A stretch of 49,270 nucleotides of DNA, from contig CAMWVS010000019.1 of assembly GCA_947177775.1 (NCBI GenBank), positions 1 through 49,270 of the forward strand. Direction: 5' to 3'. The stretch comes from an uncultured Prevotella sp. (GTDB taxonomy: Bacteria > Bacteroidota > Bacteroidia > Bacteroidales > Bacteroidaceae). How positions within the stretch are numbered: the first letter of the stretch is position 1; every line of letters starts with the position of its first letter. The notes under the pieces were generated by a model. It worked only from the letters and a program-made list of their open reading frames with translations. It was not told where the DNA came from and made no database searches. A program made the position numbers and the translations under genes. This document shows, in pieces, positions 32,360-41,872 of the stretch.

Positions 32360-33628
32360 TTATCTCATGCCGAGCGTACGCTCATAGAGTTCACGTATCC
32401 AGAGTCCGACTTTCTCCCATGTGATCTGGTCGACCTCACGCTTGCCTTCATCCTGAAGATAGTGGAAGAGACTGTCGTTGGCGCAGATGGAATAGATGGC
32501 GTCGGCAAGAGCATGGATATCCCAATAGTCAATCTTGATACAGTTGGTCAGGATTTCGGCGCAACCGCTCTGCTTGGATATGATGGACGGCGTTCCGCAC
32601 TGCATGGCTTCCAACGGCGATATGCCGAACGGCTCGCTCACGGACGGCATCACATAGACGTCGGAGTCCTTGAGACACTCATAGACTTGCTTGCCGCGCA
32701 TGAAACCCGGGAAATGGAAACGGTCGGCAATGCCGCGCTCGGCGGCCAGCTGAATCATGGCGTTCATCATATCGCCCGAACCGGCCATGCAGAAGCGGAC
32801 GTTGCGGGTGCGGTGGAGCACCATGTTTGCAGCCTCGACAAAATATTCGGGACCTTTCTGCATGGTGATGCGGCCGAGGAAAGTGACAACCTTGTCCCTG
32901 CCGGAGTGGTCCGGACGGGGAATCTCATCAAACTCGGGCTTGAGCGGATAGACGGCGTTATGTACTGTGAAACACTTCGCGGGGTCCTGATGATACTGAT
33001 TGATGACGGTCTGGCGCGTAAGCTCGCTCACACACATGATGCAGTCAGCCCAGTCCATTCCGTTCTTCTCGATGGAATAGACCGTAGGATTGACCTTGCC
33101 GCGGCTGCGGTCGAAGTCCGTTGCGTGGACGTGGATGCAGAGCGGACGCCCGCTGACCTGCTTGGCGTGGATGCCGGCAGGATAGGTGAGCCAGTCGTGG
33201 GCGTGGATGATGTCAAACTGCTCGGTCCGCGCAACGACACCGGCTATAATCGAGTAGTTGTTTATCTCCTCATGAAGGTTCGACGGATAGCCTCCGGCAA
33301 ATTCCATGCAGCCGAGGTCGTTGACGTTCATGTAGTTGAAATCGGCGTAGATGTGGTCACGCAGACGGTAATAATAATCGGGGTCCATGACGTGGCCCAC
33401 GCGGCTTTTCACGTATTCGTAGTCGACGTCGCGCCAGGCGATGGGCACAGAATTCATTGCCACGATGTTGGCGGCACGCCGGTCCTCGTCTCCCCATGGT
33501 TTGGGAAGGCACAACGTGATGTCAAGGTCGCCCTGTGCGTGGAGACCTTCTGTTATTCCATAGTTAGCGGTAGCCAGTCCACCATATACGTGAGGAGGAT
33601 ACTCCCAACCAAACATTAGTACTTTCAT
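32360..33628 (-). CDS. Glycogen-synthase-like glycosyltransferase (GT4/GT5 type)
   Basis: 422-aa cytoplasmic glycosyltransferase with the GT-B fold. The N-terminus MKVLMFGWEYPPHVYGGLA is the starch/glycogen-synthase-like donor-site start, HAHDWLTYPAGI is the next conserved block, and the C-terminal half has TFLGRITMQKGPEYFVEA and SVSEPFGISPLEAMQCGTP with the E-x7-E-type motif. Context with a debranching enzyme and a GH57 amylase makes alpha-1,4-glucan (glycogen) synthesis the best guess. It starts 20 nt after the GH133 gene ends, so translation may be coupled. A general GT4 activity on another acceptor is possible. Confidence 0.88.
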   Translation of the reverse strand: MKVLMFGWEYPPHVYGGLATANYGITEGLHAQGDLDITLCLPKPWGDEDRRAANIVAMNSVPIAWRDVDYEYVKSRVGHVMDPDYYYRLRDHIYADFNYMNVNDLGCMEFAGGYPSNLHEEINNYSIIAGVVARTEQFDIIHAHDWLTYPAGIHAKQVSGRPLCIHVHATDFDRSRGKVNPTVYSIEKNGMDWADCIMCVSELTRQTVINQYHQDPAKCFTVHNAVYPLKPEFDEIPRPDHSGRDKVVTFLGRITMQKGPEYFVEAANMVLHRTRNVRFCMAGSGDMMNAMIQLAAERGIADRFHFPGFMRGKQVYECLKDSDVYVMPSVSEPFGISPLEAMQCGTPSIISKQSGCAEILTNCIKIDYWDIHALADAIYSICANDSLFHYLQDEGKREVDQITWEKVGLWIRELYERTLGMR

Positions 33629-33648
33629 AGTCTTCGTCCTCCTCTTGT

Positions 33649-35598
33649 TTATTTCTGATAAGTGTATTTCTCCAATAATTTCAGCGTGCGCAGAATTTCC
33701 GCCACATTCATGGCAAACGACATTCCGCCACGTCCGTGGAACGGAGGATTGCCGTCGAAGAGTTCGGAAATGGTGCCGAGGGCGTGATAGTTCATCTCGT
33801 CTTCATAGCCGACCATCTGGCGCTCTATGAAACGGAGGCGCGTGCGCTTGTAGAGCTTGAGGCATGCCTCCATGTAGAAGCCGCCGAGCCACGGCCACGC
33901 TGTGCCCTGGTGGTAGGCGTAGTCACGCTGTGTCTGGGTTCCGACGAACATCGGATTGTAGCCGCCGCTCTTCGGCGACAGCGAACGCAGGCCTTTGGGC
34001 GTAAGCAACTCGCGGGTGCAGACATCGAGAACGCTCTTCTTCTGGTCCTGATTGAGTGGCGAATAGTCAAACGCCACAGCGAATATCATGTTCGGGCGGA
34101 CGCTCCAGTCCATCATGTTGCCGTCAACATAGTCGAGAAGATAACCGTACTCGTTGAGGAAAGTCGCCACAAACGACTCTTTGCAAAGCGCGGCGCGTGC
34201 TTCCAGTTTCTCCACATATTCCGTGTCACCATGCTCTGCGGCCAAGGCTGCACAGAACTTCAGGGCGTTATACCAAAGGGCATTGAACTCCACGATATAT
34301 CCGGTACGTGGGACGACGGGGCGGCCGTTGGCTGTCGAGTTCATCCACGTAACGGCACGGTCGCGTCCGTTAGTGTAGAGAAGACCGTTGTCGTCAAGAC
34401 GAAGATTGGGATGACCGTCATCTATAATGAAGGTTATTATTTCCTTTATCAGCTGGCCATACATTTCTATGCAACGGGCGACACCGGCTTCCTTGGCATA
34501 CTGCTGGATGGCCCATATGGCCCAGAGGGGGACGTCCGGCTGGTCGAGGTCATAGATATGGGCCGTCACCGGCTTGCCTTCCATGAACTCGCGAAGTCCT
34601 TTCGCTGCGGTCTTCATGACCAGTTCGAAGTAGTCCTGCTCACCGATGGCCAGCGTCAGTCCGGGCAACGAAATGAATGTGTCGCGCGCACGGCTCTTGA
34701 ACCACGGATAGCCGGCCAGCAGATAGCGGTCGTCGTTCTTCTCACGACGGTGGAACTGATGGGCGGCGTTGACAAGACAGTGGAACATGTTGTCACGCGG
34801 CGAACGGTCCTCCACCTCCTTCTCAAACATGGTCTTCATGCCACTGATGCGTATTGCCGATGTTGAAGCGGCGAAGACGATACTTTCTCCTTTCTTTATC
34901 GGCATCTCGAAATAGCCGGGAACGTAAAGGTCTTCATTGAATGCGTATCCGCGCTCCTGCTCCTTGGGATATTCCACTCCGCGATACCAGTTGGGTTCGA
35001 AGATAAATTCGTTCTTCTTGCTGAACTGCATGTACAGCTCGGGATAGCCGGCATACATGCGGGTCTTGATTCCGTTGTCAATCAGATGATACTCACGGCT
35101 GGCCGTACCGTTCTCATGAGTGAGCTGATTGACGCTGCGGAAAGCGAGGAAAGGACGGAAACGAAGTGTCGTTGCCGAATGGGCATCAACGAGTGTATAA
35201 CGTATCAGAATACGGTCTTCATAATGCTGGAAAACCACTTCCTTTTTAAGTAACACGCCGCCCACACGGTAGAGGGTGGTCGGCACTTTGTCACAATCAA
35301 ACTCCCGGATGTACTTGTGGCCCCGGGGACTGTAGTTGTTGCCTTGATACTTGTGAAGTCCCAGATTGAACTCGGCTCCATGCTGAACGACGGTCACGTC
35401 AAGCGACGACAGCAGCACATGATTTTCATCATCGAGCTCAGGAACAGGGACGACCAGCAAGCCGTGGTATTTGCGCGTGTTGCAGTCCGCAAGCGTGGAG
35501 CACGAATACGCGCCCGAACGGTTGGTACGCAGCAATTCACGACGCAGAGACTCTTCAAGGTTTGTCATCACAGCCTTCTCAAATCGTAAATAACTCAT
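33649..35598 (-). CDS. Glycogen debranching enzyme, GH133 amylo-alpha-1,6-glucosidase
   Basis: 649-aa cytoplasmic enzyme that removes alpha-1,6 branches from glycogen. The N-terminal beta domain (about 20-260) has NRSGAYSCSTLADCNTRKYH, the typical GDE_N signature with TRKYHG. The catalytic (alpha/alpha)6 part (about 270-645) has AGYPWFKSRARDTFISLPGL, YDLDQPDVPLWAIWAI and RDYAYHQGTAWPWLGGFY, matching the GH133 blocks. It heads the three-gene glycogen operon on the - strand and is preceded by a strong promoter. The neighbour in the other direction is a Crp/Fnr regulator, which may control it. Length is normal for bacterial GH133. Confidence 0.92.
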   Translation of the reverse strand: MSYLRFEKAVMTNLEESLRRELLRTNRSGAYSCSTLADCNTRKYHGLLVVPVPELDDENHVLLSSLDVTVVQHGAEFNLGLHKYQGNNYSPRGHKYIREFDCDKVPTTLYRVGGVLLKKEVVFQHYEDRILIRYTLVDAHSATTLRFRPFLAFRSVNQLTHENGTASREYHLIDNGIKTRMYAGYPELYMQFSKKNEFIFEPNWYRGVEYPKEQERGYAFNEDLYVPGYFEMPIKKGESIVFAASTSAIRISGMKTMFEKEVEDRSPRDNMFHCLVNAAHQFHRREKNDDRYLLAGYPWFKSRARDTFISLPGLTLAIGEQDYFELVMKTAAKGLREFMEGKPVTAHIYDLDQPDVPLWAIWAIQQYAKEAGVARCIEMYGQLIKEIITFIIDDGHPNLRLDDNGLLYTNGRDRAVTWMNSTANGRPVVPRTGYIVEFNALWYNALKFCAALAAEHGDTEYVEKLEARAALCKESFVATFLNEYGYLLDYVDGNMMDWSVRPNMIFAVAFDYSPLNQDQKKSVLDVCTRELLTPKGLRSLSPKSGGYNPMFVGTQTQRDYAYHQGTAWPWLGGFYMEACLKLYKRTRLRFIERQMVGYEDEMNYHALGTISELFDGNPPFHGRGGMSFAMNVAEILRTLKLLEKYTYQK

Positions 35599-35698
35599 AG
35601 TTCCTTATATTAAGGTTTTAAATTCATTAGTTTCGTTACAAAATCTTCTTAAGGTAAGTTCGGCTGCAGACAACGCAACAGCGTCACTAATCACTTTC

Positions 35699-35729
35699 CA
35701 AAGTTAACAATTTTCGCGTTTACGACAAA
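35699..35729 (-). promoter_or_regulatory. Consensus promoter of the glycogen operon
   Basis: On the - strand TTTG (35726-35729) is followed after exactly 19 nt by TAACTTTG (35699-35706), an excellent match to the Bacteroidota -33/-7 promoter. The leader to the GH133 ATG is about 95 nt. Confidence 0.7.
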
Positions 35730-35821
35730 AGAAAAGCAAGAATTTTTGATAAAAATATTCATTTTAGCCTGTTATCTGCTATATTTCAGCACTATTATAC
35801 CCGTTTCTGAATGGATTTTCG

Positions 35822-35829
35822 TATTTTTG
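35822..35829 (+). promoter_or_regulatory. -7 box of the Crp/Fnr gene
   Basis: TATTTTTG, matching TAnnTTTG, lies 30 nt before the ATG at 35859, back to back with the glycogen operon promoter. Confidence 0.55.
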
Positions 35830-35858
35830 CATAAACATACGGACCAAACGGTTGGATA

Positions 35859-36563
35859 ATGGTTATAAGGAAAGAGATTGACAGGAAAATAATTGCAGAA
35901 GCAATAACAGAACTCTGGGAACCGCTAAATGACAGACAGCGGGAGTTCCTTACTGACAATATAGAGATACATACGTTCAATAGAAACGAAGTCATTTTTT
36001 GCGAAAACGAGGTTCCCAGATTCCTGATGTGCCTCATCAGCGGCAAAGTCAAGATATACATGGACGGCATAGGAGGCCGTGACCAGATTATACGTCTTAT
36101 CAACCAAAAGGGATTTTTCGGCTATCGGGCCGCCTTTGCGGGTGAGAACTACCGCAACAGGGCTGCTGCGTTTGAGCCTTCTGTGATATGTATGATTCCC
36201 ATAAACGTCATCAAGAAGCTCATCAAAGAAAACAGTCTGCTGGCCATATACTTTATCAAACAACTGTCATCCATGCTCGGAGCGGCCGACATGCGCACCA
36301 TCAGTCTTACTCAAAAGCACATACGCGGACGACTGGCCGAATCGCTCGTCTCGCTGATAGACAAATATGGAGTCGACGAGGATGGGTCTACGCTTAACAT
36401 ACATCTCAGCCGCGAGGACCTTGCCAACATGTCGAACATGACCACAAGCAATGCCATCCGCACGCTGTCTGCCTTCGCACAGGAACACATAATCGCCATC
36501 GACGGAAGAAAAATCAAGGTTATCGAGGAAAAGGAACTGCGCAACATCTCTGAAATGGGATGA
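35859..36563 (+). CDS. Crp/Fnr family transcription regulator
   Basis: 234-aa regulator with an N-terminal cyclic-nucleotide-binding-type beta-roll (about 20-135, LMCLISGKVKIYMDG), a dimerisation helix (IKENSLLAIYFIKQLSSMLG) and a C-terminal winged helix (about 155-230, HLSREDLANMSNMTTSNAIR, the recognition-helix region). There is no Cys cluster for an iron-sulfur centre, so it is not a classic Fnr; the ligand is unknown. The ATG at 35859 follows a TAnnTTTG box by 30 nt. It is divergent from the glycogen operon and convergent with the lipid kinase gene. Control of glycogen metabolism in response to a nutrient or redox signal is a reasonable guess only. Confidence 0.9.
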   Translation: MVIRKEIDRKIIAEAITELWEPLNDRQREFLTDNIEIHTFNRNEVIFCENEVPRFLMCLISGKVKIYMDGIGGRDQIIRLINQKGFFGYRAAFAGENYRNRAAAFEPSVICMIPINVIKKLIKENSLLAIYFIKQLSSMLGAADMRTISLTQKHIRGRLAESLVSLIDKYGVDEDGSTLNIHLSREDLANMSNMTTSNAIRTLSAFAQEHIIAIDGRKIKVIEEKELRNISEMG

Positions 36564-36616
36564 ACACGCGACTATCTGCGAGCCGCCGTCAGACATAATC
36601 CTGTTCCGGCGTGCAA

Positions 36617-37552
36617 TCAGGTTGGAATGAGGAAATTTATTATTTCCGTCTCTACCGTTATGCGATAGCCGCCGACCGGAGTGCTTATGAGCCTGCCATC
36701 TATCCCAACCATGGCATGCCGGGCTTCTGTTATCATCACTTCACGGGTACGATAGGGATGGACACTGCGATGGTTGAGGAAACGCCCGGTAAGCAGAAGC
36801 CACATTCCAGCCAGCATCTGAGTCATTTTTGAAGTGTAGACAACCGACACATCCAACATTCCATTGTAAGGCACGGCATTGGGAGTCTGGCCGTAGCCCG
36901 GACCGCTACCGATACACATTGTCATAACACGCCGGCGGATGACATCCGAATTGATTTTCACATCCATCTTATAGTCCAGCCGATGAAAGAACATGAGCAG
37001 CAACGACACCAGGAAAGATAGGGTTCTGGAACCCAAAAGGCTTCGTGTCTGACGGCGCAGGTTCATCACGTCGGCAATGAGACCGACGTTGATACAATTG
37101 AGAAAATACCGGTGACACTTCTCTCCTTTTCTGTTCGTATAGCGTATGCACCCCAGGTCTATCCTGCGGACGCGGCGCCCGATAAGCCAGTCGACGGTCT
37201 GCTGAATCTCACTCTCACGGAAATTCCAGAAGCGGGCAAAATCATTGAGGACGCCGTTGGGTATGACACCAAGCACAATACTGTCGCGGACCTGCCGTTC
37301 AACCTCCATAAGACAGTTGACAGCATCGTTAAGAGCAGAATCGCCGCCCACCACAATGATTGTCTTATAGCCGTTGTTTATCAGCATGCGCATCAGGCGC
37401 TCCACGCTTTCGGAGTTCTCACTCTGCACGAAATCGTAAAGCACACCGCGTTCGTCAAGCGCGCGCTGTATCCGTTCCCACTGTTTGCGCCCGCGGCCTA
37501 TACCTGCTTTGGGACAATACAGTATGCCCCATCTTGAAGTTTCTACTGCCAT
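36617..37552 (-). CDS. Diacylglycerol/lipid kinase family protein
   Basis: 311-aa protein of the DAGK catalytic (YegS/DgkB-like) family, which phosphorylates diacylglycerol or related lipids with ATP at the inner membrane. Landmarks are the start GILYCPKAGIGRG, the nucleotide motif VVGGDSALNDAVN (the usual GGDGTLNE with changes), GVIPNGVLNDFARFW in place of the common GTGND-x-A, and the later IGSGPGYGQTPNAVPYNGML. The C-terminal beta-sandwich closes with the DGRLISTPVGGYRI block. It lies 155 nt downstream of miaA on the same strand and may be in its operon. The altered GGDG and GTGND motifs raise some doubt about full activity. Confidence 0.85.
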   Translation of the reverse strand: MAVETSRWGILYCPKAGIGRGRKQWERIQRALDERGVLYDFVQSENSESVERLMRMLINNGYKTIIVVGGDSALNDAVNCLMEVERQVRDSIVLGVIPNGVLNDFARFWNFRESEIQQTVDWLIGRRVRRIDLGCIRYTNRKGEKCHRYFLNCINVGLIADVMNLRRQTRSLLGSRTLSFLVSLLLMFFHRLDYKMDVKINSDVIRRRVMTMCIGSGPGYGQTPNAVPYNGMLDVSVVYTSKMTQMLAGMWLLLTGRFLNHRSVHPYRTREVMITEARHAMVGIDGRLISTPVGGYRITVETEIINFLIPT

Positions 37553-37707
37553 GTTTGTTTTTATGCTAAATGTTGATTATACAGGATGGTTGATTGTATA
37601 TGTCTGATGAAACAGTCCAAATGGCGGAGAACAAGTTTCCCACGTCTGCACCGTCTGTGTTCCCTTACGGTTTTCCACATGCAAAACCGGAACTTGCCTA
37701 CCGGAAG

Positions 37708-38649
37708 CTAACGGCTGTTTTCCGCCAGCCTGATTATTTCCGCCACCTTCTCCTCTATCGGAAGCATGGCGTCCACCCAATGGATGGACGAGCCCCGACG
37801 CTCCATCCCGCGGAACCACGTCATCTGTCGTTTGGCAAACTGATGGATGGCTATTTCAAGCAAGCCGAACATTTCGTCATATCCGATTCGACCGATGACA
37901 TATTCCGTCACATATTTATATTCCAGTCCATAATATATCAGATCGTCTGCATTGATACCGCTGTCAAGCAACGCCCTGACCTCGTCAACCATGCCTTCAT
38001 CCAGACGTTGACGCAGGCGCGACGTTATACGGCGGCGGCGTTCATCACGGTCGATATTCACACCTATTATAATAGAGTCCGCCGACGGACGGTTGTCCGA
38101 CGCCACATCAACATCCGGGTGGAGTTCGATGAATGTTTCTATCTCAATGGCTCTTATGGCCCGCTTCGCCGTGTCAACATCCGTCTTGTTGTGCATCGTG
38201 CTGCCATTTCGACGTTTCAGTTCCGCAAGCATAACGGCAAGTTCGTCAAGCGGCTTGCCCTCCAGACGCGCCCTCAGCTCCGTGTTCTCCGGCACCACGG
38301 CCAACCGGTAGCCTTTCAGCACAGCCTCGATATACAGTCCCGTTCCACCACAGAGAATAGGCTGACGGCCGCGTCCCGCTATATCAGCGTAAGCACGATG
38401 GAAGTCCTGCTGATAGCGGAACAGATTATAGTGTGTACCCGGCTCGGCGATGTCTATCAGATGATACGGTATCTGCCGGTCTCCCACGGTATAGTCAGCC
38501 AGGTCCTTACCGGTTCCAATGTCCATCCGGCGGTATACCTGACGTGAATCGGCACTGATAATCTCGCCATCCGTTGCAGCCGCGAGATGCGCCGCCAATG
38601 TCGTCTTTCCGCTGGCCGTCGGGCCGAGTATGGTTATCATCTTGTTCAT
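37708..38649 (-). CDS. miaA: tRNA dimethylallyltransferase
   Basis: 313-aa enzyme that adds a dimethylallyl group to A37 of tRNAs reading codons that start with U. The P-loop GPTASGKT is at residues 9-16, followed by ISADSRQVYRRMDIGTGKD, PILCGGTGLYIEAVLKG and the C-terminal block IGYDEMFGLLEIAIHQFAKRQMTWFRG, all typical of MiaA. Length is normal. A TATTTTTG -7 box (38700-38707) lies 50 nt upstream. The lipid kinase gene follows on the same strand. Confidence 0.97.
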   Translation of the reverse strand: MNKMITILGPTASGKTTLAAHLAAATDGEIISADSRQVYRRMDIGTGKDLADYTVGDRQIPYHLIDIAEPGTHYNLFRYQQDFHRAYADIAGRGRQPILCGGTGLYIEAVLKGYRLAVVPENTELRARLEGKPLDELAVMLAELKRRNGSTMHNKTDVDTAKRAIRAIEIETFIELHPDVDVASDNRPSADSIIIGVNIDRDERRRRITSRLRQRLDEGMVDEVRALLDSGINADDLIYYGLEYKYVTEYVIGRIGYDEMFGLLEIAIHQFAKRQMTWFRGMERRGSSIHWVDAMLPIEEKVAEIIRLAENSR

Positions 38650-38699
38650 TTTGCCGTATATGAAACGTTTTCTCTGTCTAAACTTAAAGAAGCCGTCGA

Positions 38700-38707
38700 C
38701 AAAAATA
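38700..38707 (-). promoter_or_regulatory. -7 box of miaA
   Basis: TATTTTTG on the - strand, about 50 nt before the miaA start and just past the gapA terminator. Confidence 0.5.
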
Positions 38708-38710
38708 CGA

Positions 38711-38740
38711 AAAAAAAGCCGTCCAGCAACACTGGACGGC
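38711..38740 (-). terminator. Terminator of the gapA gene
   Basis: Perfect 9-bp stem GCCGTCCAG / CTGGACGGC (38718-38726 and 38732-38740) with a 5-nt loop. Runs of A on the left and T on the right make it work in both directions; for gapA it lies 35 nt past the stop. Confidence 0.9.
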
Positions 38741-38774
38741 CTGTTTTTTTATTGTTATACTGCTAATTTGACGA

Positions 38775-39794
<1,020 letters not shown>

Positions 39795-39919
39795 TTATTG
39801 TTTTAAAAGGGTTATTATACAAGAGTAAATTACAATAAGCCTACCGAGAACACCCTTATTTGAGTAATGAATATCCAAAATATGATGCCTTTTCAGCATA
39901 TTTCTATTCTTTTCGGCCG

Positions 39920-39927
39920 CAAAGTTA
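39920..39927 (-). promoter_or_regulatory. -7 box of gapA
   Basis: TAACTTTG on the - strand, giving a leader of about 130 nt, long enough to hold regulatory structure. It faces the mscL promoter 12 bp away. Confidence 0.55.
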
Positions 39928-39938
39928 CGAAAAAATTC

Positions 39939-39946
39939 TATATTTG
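39939..39946 (+). promoter_or_regulatory. -7 box of mscL
   Basis: TATATTTG, matching TAnnTTTG, lies 42 nt before the mscL ATG at 39988. Confidence 0.55.
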
Positions 39947-39987
39947 TAGCAGAATTCTGTATTAAATAATATAAAAACTTAAAACCA

Positions 39988-40425
39988 ATGAGTAAATTCC
40001 TGAACGAATTCAAGGAGTTCGCAGTTAAAGGCAACGCAGTGGACATGGCCGTCGGTGTTATCATCGGAGGGGCCTTCGGAAAGATTGTCACATCAGTAGT
40101 CAATGACATCATTATGCCGCCGATTGGATGGCTCATCGGCGGAGTGAAATTCACGGATCTCAAGTTTGAGCTTCCTCTTGTCCAACTGCCGGGGATGGAA
40201 AAGCTCGAACCGGTAACGGTCAACTATGGAAACTTCCTCCAGACCATCTTCGACTTCATCATCATCGCTTTCTGTGTCTTTCTGCTCGTGAAAGGCATCA
40301 ACCGCCTTTCACAAAAAGTAATAAAGGCAAAAGAGACTCCTGCCGCTCCGCCTACCCCGCCACAGCCGTCGGCTGAGGAACGTCTGCTCACAGAAATACG
40401 CGACCTGCTGAAGGACAAGCAATAA
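39988..40425 (+). CDS. mscL: Large-conductance mechanosensitive channel
   Basis: 145-aa inner-membrane channel that opens on membrane tension and releases solutes during hypo-osmotic shock. The N-terminal amphipathic part and first helix ([20 protein letters not shown], then [20 protein letters not shown]) and second helix ([20 protein letters not shown]) are typical, as is the C-terminal [13 protein letters not shown] helix. A Pro-rich linker ([11 protein letters not shown]) sits before that helix. Length is normal. Monocistronic, with promoter and terminator. Confidence 0.98.
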   Translation: MSKFLNEFKEFAVKGNAVDMAVGVIIGGAFGKIVTSVVNDIIMPPIGWLIGGVKFTDLKFELPLVQLPGMEKLEPVTVNYGNFLQTIFDFIIIAFCVFLLVKGINRLSQKVIKAKETPAAPPTPPQPSAEERLLTEIRDLLKDKQ

Positions 40426-40441
40426 GAAAAGAACAAAACGC

Positions 40442-40505
40442 AAAAGGATATGGAGGCCAACAGTCATGTCATTAAAGACAAGGCTGTTGGCCTCCTCATC
40501 CTTTT
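40442..40505 (+). terminator. Terminator of mscL
   Basis: Perfect 12-bp stem GGAGGCCAACAG / CTGTTGGCCTCC (40452-40463, 40484-40495), extended outward by AAAAGGAT / ATCCTTTT past small mismatches, with a T-run. Confidence 0.85.
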
Positions 40506-40587
40506 ACATTATATCACGGTTCCTCCTACGCCAGTCTGTGCTGACCGACCGGCGGCTGCCGGCAACACCGTCCAGCACAGACCTATT

Positions 40588-40698
40588 CCGTTACATGGGT
40601 CACGTAACAGTGTTACGCGGCTCGTGTAACACTGTTACTTGGCTCGTGTAACACCGTTACTTGGCTCGTGTAACACCGTTACTTGGCCCATGTAACAA
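40588..40698. repeat. Tandem array of 22-bp units with palindrome GTAACACTGTTAC
   Basis: Complete units run 40599-40620, 40621-40642, 40643-40664 and 40665-40686, with partial units on both sides. Each contains a 13-bp palindrome of the type GTAACAcYGTTAC joined by TTGGCTCGT-like spacers. The last two complete units are identical. The array ends about 175 bp before the esterase -7 box. Confidence 0.85.
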
Positions 40699-40872
40699 TT
40701 CAGATTCGTATGGTACTGGTTTTGCTTGACAGTTTCGTGGTTTATCACTATGCTACTTTACAATATTGTTTTTTATGACTACGAAACTTGTCAGTTGTCG
40801 ACCCGTGCGGAAACCCTCGTGCGAAAAGCCATACTTTGTCCATATTTATTCTTCTTTCTTCATTTAAAGTTG

Positions 40873-40880
40873 TATATTTG
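40873..40880 (+). promoter_or_regulatory. -7 box of the esterase gene
   Basis: TATATTTG lies 38 nt before the ATG at 40918. Its position inside the longer open frame argues for the 40918 start. Confidence 0.55.
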
Positions 40881-40917
40881 CATCGCCGCCCGCCTTTTCC
40901 GGACGCCAACAAGACAA

Positions 40918-41757
40918 ATGAAACGCTTACTGACATTCATCATCACTATTGTCTGGGCCGCCGTTGCTCACGCGCAGAACGGACAGATGGCAGCCATGCG
41001 CGGAACAGTGGCTGACAGTTATAATTTCTGGCTATATGCCCCGCGCGAATATACAGCCGAACACCGACGCATCCCCGTCATTATCTTTCTCCACGGAGCA
41101 AGCCTCTGCGGAAACAACATGCAGCGCGTCCGCCGCTACGGGCTGCTCCACGCCATCGAGAAAGGGCGCTACTATCCGGCAATGGTCGTCGCTCCACAGA
41201 ATCCGGGCGGGGCATGGAGTCCGAAGAAAATTGCCCGCATTCTCGACTGGGTGCAGCAGAACCACGACACCGACACGACCCGCGTCTACGTCATTGGCAT
41301 GAGCCTCGGCGGCTACGGCACACTCGATTTCGCCGGCACCTACCCCGACCGTGTGGCGGCAGCGATGGCCCTTTGCGGAGGCAGCACCCTGCGCGACTTC
41401 TCGGGTCTCGGCCAGATTCCGCTATGGATTCTCCACGGAACGGCCGACCGCGCCGTACCCGTCTCTCAGTCAAAGAACGTCGTAAAAGCCATCAAAGACT
41501 CCGGCAACGACCGGCTCCTGCGCTACGACTGGCTGAAAGGCTCGTCCCACGGCGATCTGGCACGCATACTATACCTCAAGCAGACCTACGACTGGCTCTT
41601 CTTCCACACCTCCGTGGACAATCCGCGCGAGGTTGAACGCGACATCGAAATCACGAAAGAGGACATGCGCAACGCCTACAGCGACCTCACACCCGAAGAG
41701 ACGCGGTTCGACATTGTGGATGAAGTGAAAAGAATGAAAAATGAAAATAAAGAATGA
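40918..41757 (+). CDS. Secreted alpha/beta-hydrolase (esterase/phospholipase-like)
   Basis: 279-aa exported hydrolase. The ATG at 40918 gives a clear signal peptide (MKRLLTFIITIVWAAVAHAQ) and follows a promoter; the frame open from 40726 is therefore not the start. It has the alpha/beta-hydrolase layout: oxyanion region PVIIFLHGASLCGNN, nucleophile elbow GMSLGGYG with Ser129, Asp177 in HGTADRAVP and His211 in GSSHGDL. It resembles the carboxylesterase/phospholipase or Ces-like group also found as feruloyl or acetyl esterases in glycan degraders. Substrate is unknown. The last residues (KRMKNENKE) are encoded by the A-rich repeats that run into the terminator, so this end may be poorly conserved. 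Confidence 0.85.
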   Translation: MKRLLTFIITIVWAAVAHAQNGQMAAMRGTVADSYNFWLYAPREYTAEHRRIPVIIFLHGASLCGNNMQRVRRYGLLHAIEKGRYYPAMVVAPQNPGGAWSPKKIARILDWVQQNHDTDTTRVYVIGMSLGGYGTLDFAGTYPDRVAAAMALCGGSTLRDFSGLGQIPLWILHGTADRAVPVSQSKNVVKAIKDSGNDRLLRYDWLKGSSHGDLARILYLKQTYDWLFFHTSVDNPREVERDIEITKEDMRNAYSDLTPEETRFDIVDEVKRMKNENKE

Positions 41758-41769
41758 AGAATAAAGAAC

Positions 41770-41858
41770 GAAAAAAATGAAGTATAAAGAATAAGCTGCC
41801 GCCTTTCCAACTTTTATTCAATCGCAGTCGGGAAGGCGGCAGCTTATTCTTTATACTT
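41770..41858. terminator. Long bidirectional hairpin between esterase and guaA
   Basis: Arms of 28-29 nt (41780-41808 and 41831-41858) pair with a single one-base bulge; the centre is GCTGCCGCCTTTCC / GGAAGGCGGCAGC. A-runs on the left and T-runs on the right allow termination of both convergent genes. The stem is far longer than a usual terminator. Confidence 0.85.
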
Positions 41859-41872
41859 CTTTCTTCATTTTC

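Larger units (their letters stand above)
40506..40917. other. Intergenic region before the esterase gene
   Basis: No gene is supported here. It holds the 22-bp palindromic repeat array (40588-40698) and the -7 box of the esterase gene. Open frames that extend the esterase upstream to 40726 lack a signal peptide at their start and cross the promoter. Confidence 0.6.

Noticed and set aside
32333..33619. Long open frame (about 428 codons) antisense to the glycosyltransferase gene
   Set aside because: It mirrors a well-supported GT4/GT5 gene in length and position, has no recognisable domain or signal, and starts at a random position. It is a codon-bias shadow.
36564..36616. Terminator between the Crp/Fnr and lipid kinase genes
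   Set aside because: The 53-bp gap has no stable stem with a T-run on either strand.
40588..40698. Possible CRISPR array (regular 22-bp repeats)
   Set aside because: Units are directly adjacent without unique spacers of 25-40 bp and no cas gene is near; it is a tandem palindromic repeat.
40726..40917. N-terminal extension of the esterase
   Set aside because: A TATATTTG promoter box lies inside it and a perfect signal peptide begins at 40918.
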